DNA of 23,233 bases from Fragilariopsis cylindrus CCMP1102 (Eukaryota; Bacillariophyta; Bacillariophyceae; Bacillariales; Bacillariaceae): the NCBI GenBank assembly GCA_900095095.1, contig FMBT01000202.1, positions 1-23,233 on the forward strand, read 5' to 3'. The translations under genes and the position numbers were made by a program. The notes under the pieces are model-generated. The model had not been told where the DNA came from and searched no databases. It was given only the letters and a program-made list of their open reading frames with translations. This document shows, one piece after another, positions 1-9,200 of this stretch. How positions within the stretch are numbered: position 1 is the first letter of the stretch; each line of letters begins with the position of its first letter.

Positions 1-1
1 A

Positions 2-544
2 TTAACATCGAAACTTGTTACTGATGCAACTGCTATGCAATCTGCTAATGCTGGTGTCGGTATTGGTATGAATGTTATAAAGCTATTAGTTGGATTGCAA
101 TGGTTTGGTTATATGGTTGCCGCGGTGGGAGACTTGACTAAGTCCTATGTGAAAGCGTCCGAAAAGAATGGTAAATTTCTTGTAACATCTGGAATATTTT
201 CAGTCTTACGTCATCCTAACTACACTGGTGAAATTTTAGCATGGACGTGCAATTCACTTTCTGGAACAATAGCAGCATCGTACCTGTTAAGGAATAAATT
301 TTCATTTAAGATACTTTCATATCTTGGACTTTCAATGGTAGGTTGGATTGGTATGGTGTTTGTTCTTTTACGTGCAACAACAGGCCTCGAAGAACGACAA
401 AAGAACGAATATGGGACTACCGATACCTACAAGGAATGGACTAAAAAGACGTGGTCTGGTTGGAAATTGGGCGCGGAAGATGACAAAACGCACGAAATTA
501 CTATGGATGAAGAAACACAAGAAGATTATGGATCCGGAATCTAA
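2..544 (+). CDS. DUF1295 / steroid 5-alpha-reductase-like membrane protein, 3' part
   Basis: The frame is open to the left edge of the window, so this is the C-terminal part (about 180 residues) of a longer protein; the methionine at 35 is internal. It is hydrophobic, with a likely membrane segment around KLLVGLQWFGYMVAAVGD and another around the stretch beginning LSYLGLSMVGWIG. Between them lies LRHPNYTGEI, which resembles the conserved R-HPNY-GE element near the C terminus of DUF1295 and steroid-reductase/ICMT-like proteins, where it contributes to cofactor binding. The following GLEERQKNEYG...YKEWTKKT also fits that family, whose last segment usually has an E-R...YG..Y.EY pattern. The end is a short acidic tail that the family core does not need. 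By family, it would be an ER or other membrane enzyme reducing or methylating a lipid-like substrate; the substrate cannot be read from this fragment. Confidence 0.72.
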   Translation, partial: LTSKLVTDATAMQSANAGVGIGMNVIKLLVGLQWFGYMVAAVGDLTKSYVKASEKNGKFLVTSGIFSVLRHPNYTGEILAWTCNSLSGTIAASYLLRNKFSFKILSYLGLSMVGWIGMVFVLLRATTGLEERQKNEYGTTDTYKEWTKKTWSGWKLGAEDDKTHEITMDEETQEDYGSGI

Positions 545-1120
545 GCTTTTTGACCATATTATTACTATTCATCCAAATTTCAAGACAGATTCATTCAATA
601 TAAATAAAAGGAGGCTATTATATTCATCAATTATACTAGGACCTACATACAAATCTCTACTAGTAATAGATATCGTTGTTTCTTTGCTAGTTGATTGCTC
701 GGCAAAGTCATATGACGTTTTTGATCATTATCATCAAAGCCTTTCACTGTCTTTAGGTCGTGAGAAGAGGTGGCATGTATAGTAGACAGTATGCTTATAG
801 TGGCAAAAAATGAGAAGCATGTCTGAGGTACTACACCTTAACTAACTAACTTAAAAGCATCCTGTATTAACATTTTTTTACTATCTTACTAGGGTTACAC
901 GTACTTGGCTTGGTGTCGGAGACAGTAGCAAAACTGTGGCTAGGGCTGTGCGAAAACTGTTCTACTATCCTAGCTAGTCCATCACAGTAGGTAAGTATCT
1001 AACTTCTATAAAGCATCACCACATTTTGCTTGTCACCACCGTACCTCTGCATTGCATTATTTATTGCTTTTCCTGTACAATTATTTCGAATCAATGACAC
1101 GCCTGTAACCAAATTTTGTA
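545..1120. other. Intergenic stretch, no gene seen
   Basis: This stretch separates the 3' end of the DUF1295-like gene from the 3' end of the ABM-domain gene, so the two converge here. A 144-residue open frame overlaps the end of the first gene and runs into this stretch, but it has no recognisable composition and is taken as chance. Loose relatives of the intergenic TACAGTA heptamer (GACAGTA, CACAGTA) occur near 785, 922 and 984. I see no tRNA-like B box and no clear hairpin. Confidence 0.5.
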
Positions 1121-1521
1121 TCAGAAAATTTCATAACCTATCATGGCTTCCTTTGCTTCATCTGACAGCGTGCTGAACACCTCGAGAGATAAGCATTCGC
1201 CCAATACACCGTGCTGTTCAAGATAGGCTTGCAGGAGTGGATTTTTGGCAAATAAAACAACGATAATGCTTCGTCTTTGTACACTTCCGTTTAAACGAAG
1301 TCTAAATCGCTGTCGAACGTATGGTGAAGTATTCCGACCTCGGACTCTTTGACTGCCTCGTCAGCGATTTTGGCGGCCTCCAAATAGGCATCGAGACACT
1401 CGGCTTTGACTTGGCATCTCCCAATGATAATGAAGGGCGCAATGGCACATGCTGTAGTTGGTGTTGTCATTGTGAGGAAAATGGATAGCAAGAAGCACAA
1501 GGAATAGATGAGTGAATTCAT
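1121..1521 (-). pseudogene. Secreted ABM-domain (antibiotic biosynthesis monooxygenase-like) protein, frame broken
   Basis: The start gives an N-terminal signal peptide (MNSLIYSLCFLLSIFLT, then ...TTACA), followed by an ABM domain: strand FIIIGRCQVKAE, helix DAYLEAAKIADEAVKESEVG, and the typical ILHHTFDSD. Translation stops at TAA (1293-1291) exactly where the family usually has an aromatic or hydrophobic residue before [ST]EVYKDEAL. Reading on in the same frame gives TEVYKDEALSL. One missing base at the TTTT run (1257-1254) then leads to AKNPLLQAYLEQHG and LSLEVFSTLSDEAKEAM, which complete the ABM fold and end at TGA 1123-1121. The homology on both sides of each break shows this was one gene of about 130 residues. 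ABM proteins are small dimeric alpha-beta proteins; some are heme- or quinone-acting monooxygenases and many are uncharacterised. Either the gene is recently inactivated or two assembly errors are present. The signal peptide suggests entry into the secretory pathway. Confidence 0.68.
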
Positions 1522-2142
1522 TGTTGTTTCTGCCGCTGCAAATAATCAGAATATTATCATGATTCGTTTCGATTCGAAAGAGTTTCGAAATTGTAGCGAG
1601 AATGACTGACTCAATAAAATGGAAGGAAGAAAGACAAAACAAAATGCCGTTGCTTTTGCTTTCTTCCTTGGGATCTCCTCTACGAAAGTTGATCGTAACT
1701 GCATGAAAGATTGCCAAAAGTCTGGGGTCTCGTGGTAATTGTGAGTATAATATTTTTCGCATGATCATCGGCCGCGGACATTTCTAAGCGAAGCGAAGGG
1801 GCATGTGACGTTATGGGGGATTGATTTTTATATTTCTATTTTTATTATTGCGCGCCTATACTAGTACATAAAAATCGTCGATTGACGCCCAAAATAGTAT
1901 GGGAATATTATGACTTAAGCGACTATCGGCTATCGATACAGTACACTGTTTCATGAATCATGAATCATTACGACAATCGAGAGCATACTTCCACATAAGG
2001 TAATCGATCGCAGAGGGCCTGAAGTTCAGAATTGAAATATACTTCGACTACGATGATCAAAAGTATGCTGAACTACTGCTACTGCTGCTACCAATAACAC
2101 AGCCAGAGAATTATAGGATTCGATTCTTTCGGACTCCGTCAA
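1522..2142. promoter_or_regulatory. Divergent intergenic region between ABM gene and repeat gene
   Basis: The two flanking genes start outward from here, so both promoters should lie in this stretch. It holds one exact TACAGTA heptamer (1937-1943), immediately followed by a partial inverted match (CACTGT), and a short direct repeat of ATGAATC around 1952-1967. No TATA box can be assigned with confidence. A 135-residue open frame on the minus strand overlaps the ABM gene in another frame and has no family features. Confidence 0.4.
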
Positions 2143-5100
2143 ATGTCCTCCCACAGACATGACGATGATGATTCGTCGACCGATACCAGTAGCGACGACG
2201 ATAGCTCATCATCATCAAGTTCATATTCCAATGATGATCCTGGCTGGATGCAAAAATTCACAAGAAAATCTAAACATTCTTCCACCGATCAAGAAGCGTG
2301 TAGGACAAAAACAGCCCGCGAGGATATCAACATTGGAGAAGATAGTGTATCAAATTTAGATCCAGACTGGATGGGAAAGTTTAATAGGACAAATTTTTCT
2401 GCTGCATCATCATCGTCATCTGACAGTAAGCAGGACGACAAAAAATCAAGAAGAATAAGCAAGGGCGCTGAACGACGAGAAAGAATACGGCAAAATCTCA
2501 GTCGTCTAAAAATCCAGGAAAAGCAGCAACGACGAGGCGATAATCGTCCAATTCTCGATGGGAAGGTGAAAAGGGGTGAGAGAAAGACTGCAAGAGTATC
2601 GAAACCGTCGAAAGATGATAGAACCGATTCATTGAAACGTAGTAAGAATGTTGCAATAAATCCAATTACGCTAGCAGCAGTACATAATCAATCTACAGTC
2701 AAAAACGATGGGAAGTGAAAAGGGTGAGAAAAAAACTGTAGGAGTATCGAAACGGTCGCAGGATGATAGAACCGAATCATTGAAACGTATAGGAATGTTA
2801 CAATAAATTCACTTACGCCAGCAGCAGTAAATAATCTATCTACAGTCAAAAACGATCTCAAGACTCCAAAGAAGAAGAATACGAATACGAATACGAATAA
2901 CGAACCGAATAATAATAAAATGATTAGTCCTACCAAACAATCTCCGTCAAGAGATGATGGAACAGAATCATTGAAACGTAGTAGGAATGTTACAATAAAT
3001 CCAATTTCGCCAGCAGTAGTACATAACCAATCTATAGTCAAAAACAACATCAAGACTCCAAAGAAGAATACGAATACGAATACGAATACGAATACGAATA
3101 CGAATACGAATACGAATAACGAACCGAATAATAATAAAATAACTAGTCCTACCAAACAATCTTTTCGAACACACCAGCACGATTTAGCGAAATCTTCAAC
3201 AAATAATTCATATCCCATCCAAGTCGCGAGGAAACTCAAGAAAAAAGCACAACAAATACTACTAAAATATACAAATGGAAGAGCAAGAAACCGGTTCCGA
3301 AGGAGCCATCCCCGTCACCTCAAATACGTCGTAACAGTCAAGAAAAAAGCACAACAAATACTACTAAAATATACAAATGGAAGAGCAAGAAACCGGTTCC
3401 GAAGGAGCCACCCCCGTCACCTCAAATACGTCGTAACAGTCAAGTTGAGATAGAAACAAGTGTCCCAAGTAATCGGTTTGGGATGTTCGGAGACACTGTC
3501 AAGGCGAAGAAGCCATCCAAAGATGCAGGTGTGATGAGCTACAGGATGATCCAGAATCAAAAAGATAAGGTAAAGGAGAGGATTGAGAAAGCGAGGAAGG
3601 AAGCTGCCGGATTGGAAGATACTGATGCAATAGACGAAGAAGAAAATGGGATCCAACTTGACCCAGATGAGTCTTTTTCTCACCTATTCTTTGGTGGAAA
3701 AGATAAGAATTTAGATAAAGGAAAGGATTCAACAAGTATGGATAACTCTGCAGCCGCTTTATTTAGTTCGGGAACTGCTACTAAGGATAAAAATAAAGAT
3801 GAAGATGCAATGAATAATTCTGCAGCTGCTTTATTTGGTTTGCGGCCTGCTACTAAGAATAAAAAGAAAGATGAAGAAGGACTGAAATCAACAAGTGCTG
3901 ACGATGATGCTGCTGCTGCACTTTTCTTTAGGAAACCGACTGCTAAGAATGAAACGGAAGATGAAGGGCTGAAATCAACAAGTGCTGACGATGATGCTGC
4001 TGCACTTTTCTTTAGAAAACCGGCTGCTAAGAATGAAACGGAAGATGAAGGGCTGAAATCAACAAGTGCTGACGATGATGCTGCTGCACTTTTCTTTAGA
4101 AAACCGGCTGCTAAGAATGAGGAAGAAGGAATGAAAAGGAAGATGAAGGGCTGAAATCAACAAGTGCTGACGATGATGCTGCTGCACTTTTCTTTAGAAA
4201 ACCGGCTGCTAAGAATGAGGAAAGGGAATGAAAAGGAAGATGAAGGGCTGAAATCAACAAGTGCTGACGATGATGCTGCTGCTGCACTTTTCTTTAGAAA
4301 ACCGGCTGCTAAGAATGAGGAAGAAGGGAATGAAAAGGAAGATGAAGGGCTGAAATCAACAAGTGCTGACGATGATGCTGCTGCTGCACTTTTCTTTAGA
4401 AAACCGGCTGCTAAGAATGAGGAAGAAGGGAATGAAAAGGAAGATGAAGGGCTGAAATCAACAAGTGCTGACGATGATGCTGCTGCTGCACTTTTCTTTA
4501 GAAAACCGGCTGCTAAGAATGAGGAAGAAGGGAATGAAAAGGAAGATGAAGGGCTGAAATCAACAAGTGCTGACGATGATGCTGCTGCACTTTTCTTTAG
4601 AAAACCGGCTGCTAAGAATGAGGAAGAAGGGAATGAAAAGGAAGATGAAGGCTGAAATCAACAAGTGCTGACGATGATGCTGCTGCTCTTTTCTTTAGGA
4701 AACCGGCCACTAAGAATGAGGAAGAAGGACTGAAATCAACAAGTACTGACGATGATGCTGCTGCTCTTTTTTAGAAAGCACCTAATACTGGAAGGAAGAT
4801 GAAGAGGGGCTGAAATCAACGAGTGCTGATGATGATGCTGCTGCTCTTTTCTTTCGGAAAGCACCCTATTACTAATGAAAAGGAAGATGAAGAGGGGCTG
4901 AAATCAACGAGTGCTGATGATGATGCTGCTGCCTTTTCTTTGGAAAGCACCTACTATTACTAATGAAAAGGAAGATGAAGAGGGCTGAAATCAACGAGTG
5001 CTGATGATGATGCTGCTGCTCTTTTCTTTAGGAAAGCACCTATTAATAATGAAAAGGAAGATGAAGAAGGGCTGAAATCAACGAGTGCTGATGATGATGC

Positions 5101-6021
5101 TGCTGCTCTTTTCTTTAGGAAAGCACCTACTACTACTAATGAAAAGGAAGATGAAGATGGGCTGAAATCAACGAGTGCTGATGATGATGCTGCTGCTCTT
5201 TTCTTTAAGAAAGCACCTATTAAGAATGAAAAGGAAGATGAAGAAGGGCTGAAATCAACGAGTGCTGATGATGATGCTGCTGCTCTTTTCTTTAGGTAAG
5301 TACCTTTAGGCAGGTACATATTAAGAATGAAAAGGAAGATGAAAAAGGTCTGATATCAATGAGTGCTGACGATGATGCTGCTGCTCTTTCCTTTAGGAAT
5401 GCACATACTAGGAATAGAAATGACGATGATGCTGCTACTCTTTTCATTGTAACAGATGTTGCTACTAAGAATGATTCGAAATCGTCAAATTCTAGTTCTA
5501 CACAAGGTGATAATGATATTGCTCACAGTGTAGACATGGACGATTCACTGAGTGACGACTCATCCACGGATTCAGAATTAGGAATGAAGAAGAAATTAAC
5601 TCCTTCATCCAAGAAGGATGAAAAGACAAAGAAATCTAAAGACGGAGAAGATAAGGAATTAAAAAAAGGAAACAAGAAGAAGATAGGTAAGAAAGAAAAA
5701 TATCGGTCTATCAGTCCAAAGAAAAAGGGGAAGAAGGGGAAAGATAAACTGCAAGCTTCGACAACTTCAATAGATGAGGGAAGTTTTTCAGACTCTGAAT
5801 TTCTCGCTGACTTCGGTGATGATGCCGATCCGGTTCATACGAGGAAGAAGAAAAATTACAAACCAAAATCAAAGAAAAATATGAAGGCTAAGAAATTAGA
5901 ACAGAAATCTCCGATGAAGTCTCCGAAAAAATCACCGGAAGAAGGAAAAGAAGAAGTAGGATGTTTTCTTAGTTTGGGTCTTGTTGGGGAGAACAAGCCA
6001 CGGGTATGGATTATTCAATAA
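2143..6021 (+). CDS. Large low-complexity repeat protein with acidic-AALFF-basic modules; frame interrupted
   Basis: I do not recognise a family. The N terminus is Asp/Ser-rich, with two acidic-aromatic motifs (DPGWMQKF, DPDWMGKF). Next comes a Lys/Arg region with a roughly 150-bp repeat, an Asn-Thr run and a 34-residue tandem duplication. Then come 17 modules of GLKSTSADDDAAALFF-RKPAAKN plus a Glu/Lys linker, and finally a Lys-rich tail (SFSDSEFLADFGDDADP, then many KKK and KSP motifs). There is no signal peptide or membrane segment, so it should be intracellular; the basic tail suggests a nuclear or nucleolar site, by inference only. Coding character continues through changes of frame: TGA at 2716, a shift at about 3205-3240, one-base losses in G runs near 4128 and 4650, and TAG at 4772. 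Intact, it would encode roughly 1,250-1,300 residues. The best separate open parts are 2143-2718, 2920-3206, 3207-4154, 4164-4655 and 5350-6021. It could be a decaying gene or a gene in a poorly polished repeat. Confidence 0.6.
2560..3050 (+). repeat. Three copies of a roughly 110-150-bp coding repeat
   Basis: The copies begin near 2560, 2710 and 2935. All share a core encoding DD[RG]TxSLKRSxNV, then INPIxxAxVHNQS, then VKN. Copy 2 differs from copy 1 by three separate one-base losses (GG to G and GGGG to GGG near 2714-2725, and loss of a G near 2790), which together restore the reading frame but create the TGA at 2716. Copy 3 lacks the first part. This shows duplication within the gene followed by small indels. 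Confidence 0.75.
2878..3120 (+). repeat. Two (ACGAAT)n hexamer microsatellites encoding Asn-Thr runs
   Basis: Hexamer ACGAAT repeats occur as a short tract at about 2880-2900 and a longer tract of about nine units at 3067-3118. Both are followed by the same sequence encoding NNEPNNNK. In the coding frame they give alternating Asn and Thr. The period of six preserves the frame when units are gained or lost. The tracts belong to the larger duplicated block described for this gene. Confidence 0.85.
3239..3442 (+). repeat. 102-bp tandem duplication (34 codons), two copies
   Basis: The sequence starting AAGAAAAAAGCACAACAAAT at about 3239 is repeated exactly 102 bases later. I see one difference, CCATCC versus CCACCC. 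Because the spacing is 34 codons, the duplication is silent to the frame. The frame that continues into the downstream open part reads KSKKPVPKEP[SP]PSPQIRRNSQ, a Lys/Pro-rich linker, rather than the alternative frame RARNRFRRSHPRHLKYV. The near-identity points to a recent event. Confidence 0.85.
3885..5400 (+). repeat. Minisatellite of 17 units, period about 78-102 bp, in coding sequence
   Basis: The anchor AAATCAAC occurs at 3885, 3972, 4056, 4154, 4251, 4353, 4455, 4557, 4655, 4733, 4813, 4901, 4988, 5075, 5165 and 5252, with a diverged 17th unit at 5353. Each unit encodes KSTS[AT]DDDAAALFF, then a basic RKP or RKAP, then an acidic/Lys linker. Units 1-10 use AACAAGTGCTGACGATGAT; units 11-16 use AACGAGTGCTGATGATGAT. 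There are therefore two homogenised blocks. Three neighbouring periods of exactly 102 (starting at 4251) are almost identical and therefore young. Non-multiples of three (98, 97, 98, 80, 88, 101) mark the frame breaks. Confidence 0.9.
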
Positions 6022-6206
6022 TCAGAACTACTTAACAGGTATCAACGAAAATGGCTAAAAACATAAACAGACTTTAGATGTAGAGGATAGCTGTCTAGCA
6101 GATGCTTGTTTATATGCAGTGATAAATTAATTGTACCTTACTATTCATTTCGCAAGTTCGCTGCATTGTTTCTAGTTCCTTAAAATATAAGTACATTCCG
6201 TTCGAG

Positions 6207-9200
6207 TTATTCTTTTTCATTGGAGTTCGAAAGTTTCATGCGCTTCAGAGAGGGCGGAACGCAAGATTCGTCAATAATCTTTACCGTTGTGATAACATAT
6301 TGGTAGTACTCACTCATTTCCCTAAGCAAATCGGAAGGATCCCGAATAACGAGACAGTCATTTTTCCATTTCTTCTCGCCATCTTCTAGCGGTCTAACAT
6401 GTTCGGCGTTCATTGCAGAGAAAGGCATCGTCGCAAAAGTTTGTGGTCGCCAAACAAGTCCAATGACTTCTGGAGCGAGTTCATTGTAGAAGAATAGGGC
6501 ATATCTACCAAACTTTTCTCTTAGCGACGAAATAACTGACTTGATAGGTTGCCAGAGCAAAATAGTCTCATCGGAGGTACTATTTTGGATATTTTTGTAT
6601 ACTTTACGACGGAGTCCTTTCGGCCCTTCGATCCTAGCTTTTGTGCTCCTAGTAAAGGAACTTTCCATTATCCCATCCTCATTGGGAGAGGGATCCAAAT
6701 TGCTACCTGTTGAAGAGGCCTCGGTATCCACCACAAAATCCGTATCAACACGCAAAAGGACACTGTAGGACTGGAACGATGAAGGACTCTCATGAAATAT
6801 GGCCGACCAATCGCTTGATTTAGCAAAGGACATCTGTTTTTTCATCATAAAAGTATGCGATCGCTTTGCCAATGCTACAGAGCGAGTCAAACAGACCCAT
6901 TCCGACGAAATAGTACTTGGCTGCCACGACGTCTGAGTGGACGATTTGACAGCGTTTCGGTCCATTGAATCGTTTTCGTCTATTTCCTGTTTGTCGTATG
7001 GTGCAACGATATACATTGGATGACCCCCTTCTCGATTCTTCCCTCTAGCCTTCTCAAATTGGAGATTGATTTCATCGCAATCATCGTCGTCAATGTGACC
7101 CCGTGGATCTACAATAAGAGGTTCACTAGCATTAAAAGATTTAAAAAAAACATGAAATCGAGAGGAAAGGTTAGATTTATAGTTCCGATAAGAATGAATG
7201 CCAAACTTTTTCTGAGACGATGAGACAATACGACAGGCGTGTTTGTGAATCACTTACCCCAACCAATCGTGATAAGCAAACAAATATAAAAACCTAAGGA
7301 AACCCGTAGTCACAGTCGATGGGGTTTCCAATGGTGATTCATCGTCCGAATACACTTTTGCAACCATCAACTCAATCACTTCGATGGGAATCAAACCTGA
7401 GAGCATGTGATTTGCGACCCATCTTTTTGCCATTCGAACAACACCAGCAGAAGATGGATGTAAGGTGTGTACAGCATGTACCATGGAGTGGTGTTTTGCT
7501 GCAACAATGTGTACTTTAGTTAGCTTTTGGAGGAGGGATGAAGCCATTGGGCTTGGACTTACGAGTCCCTGGAGCATTTTAATCTCCGGGTCAGCTCGGA
7601 CAAGGATTCGAAAACAGTACCCACGATATCCTAGATCAAGATAGTTTGGAGTGACCTGCACTGGTCCACCAAAATCTTTGTTGTTCACGCCTTCGATAGC
7701 ATTGGCCAATTGAATCAGCATTGCGGTCTTTGCAGCCCCGATAGCTTTAAGATCCGAAGGCCACTTCGATGACGCTCCAAACCGAATCTGGATCAAAATA
7801 GGATCGGACATTAAGGCACCGGATACCTTCTTACCAGTTGGCGCTGAACCGCCCAGAGACGGATGAGGTGTTGGAGGGAAAAGCTCCGAATACCTTAAAC
7901 ACGGAGACAAGGGCTCCACGGCGTCTATTGCCAAAGGAAGCTCTAAGAATGTATGATTCTGCTGTCGACCAATAGTTGGCTGAGTACTCTGGCGAAAAAA
8001 ATCAGATAAAGAATCAAATGCTTTCATCACATGTTGGTGTGCTAGAAATGGATTCACAAGCTGAGTCGAAGACTGATGTTTGGTCGAAATCCCGTCGACG
8101 ACGGAGACGAGATTTGGTAGTGTAAATTCAATTTGTTCTTTCGTATAATGCAATCGCACAATGTGACGTAATATCATTTCTACATATCCTCCTGGAGCTT
8201 GACTTGATTCTGATAGCGATCTTTACCGTCATCATCATTCCATACAACAGCTTGGACTATAGCTCCATCCTTAAATCGGCGGAGTTGAGCTTTTCCTCCC
8301 CAAAGTTGACAAAAGACTTTACTTCCTTTGTGTGATCTGAGGGAGGACCACGATCGACTACTCGTTGACTTGTTTCTGGATTAATGGCGATTCCCAAGAT
8401 AGTTTCCCCTCTTTGAGAAGGTGGAAGATGCAACGGTCGTTTGTATGTTGAATTACTGTCAATGATAGCAGATGGAGTTTGATCCGGATCGTTCTTTTCC
8501 AATGACATATCTCCATTCCCTGTACTCATCACACGTATTCCACGAATACGATTGCCCAGTGCAAGTTCTAGTTTCCCAACCAAGCAACGGACGGATGATT
8601 CCCACTCATCATTCGACGATAATTCCTTTTGATTGGGATTCTAACATACATATCCCACTGATTCCAAAATCGAGCATTCTTCATAAACATGTAAGCGAAG
8701 GCAGATTTGGATGCCTTTAAACCTTGTAGACCCTGTGTTGCGTGGAATTGTAACAACTTCGTATAATTTGGAGAAACATCACCGAGGAAATTATACGTCA
8801 TTGTCGGATCGAGCATGACAGGCCCTAAACCGTAATGATCCTGACTTGCGTAGGCTTCGATGAGGGTAGGCGGGTCCCTGTCGGTCAGTGGTGATTCCTT
8901 GGTCTGTCTCTCATAAAGCCGAGACAGATCAGATTCTCTAATTGTTTCTTTCTCGGAGCTTTCTTCCAATGGTAAAACAAGAACATCTCGTCGTCGACGT
9001 TTTTTCTTAGAGGAGGAATCCTGGCTATTAAATTGTGATGCCTCACTCTGTGATGCGCGAACTTCGGGAATACTATTATCATTACTTTTTTCTTTATCAT
9101 TGATGCCTTTGGATGATGTTCCTAACCAGTTAGTGGTTGACCACATTTGTAGTACGACAGTAAATTGTTGAATCGGTGTCATTCGAGGATTCATTCGATT

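Noticed and set aside
348..782. A 144-residue plus-strand open frame overlapping the first gene
   Set aside because: It overlaps the DUF1295-like gene in another frame for most of its coding part, and the rest is unremarkable.
2688..3239. Minus-strand open frames with runs of FVFVFV and RIRIRI
   Set aside because: They are the reverse of the ACGAAT hexamer tract and the neighbouring repeats; the alternation is produced by the six-base period.
4960..5319. A 119-residue minus-strand open frame of repeated AFLKKRAAASSSALVDF
   Set aside because: It is the reverse reading of the minisatellite, whose plus-strand frame fits the flanking coding sequence. It is open only because the repeat unit lacks stops in that frame.
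3885..5400. CRISPR-like array
   Set aside because: The units are contiguous coding repeats without unique spacers, in a eukaryotic gene.
3885..5400. Programmed ribosomal frameshifting to explain the repeat gene
   Set aside because: The breaks fall at many different sites without a common slippery heptamer or conserved hairpin. Small indels explain them more simply.
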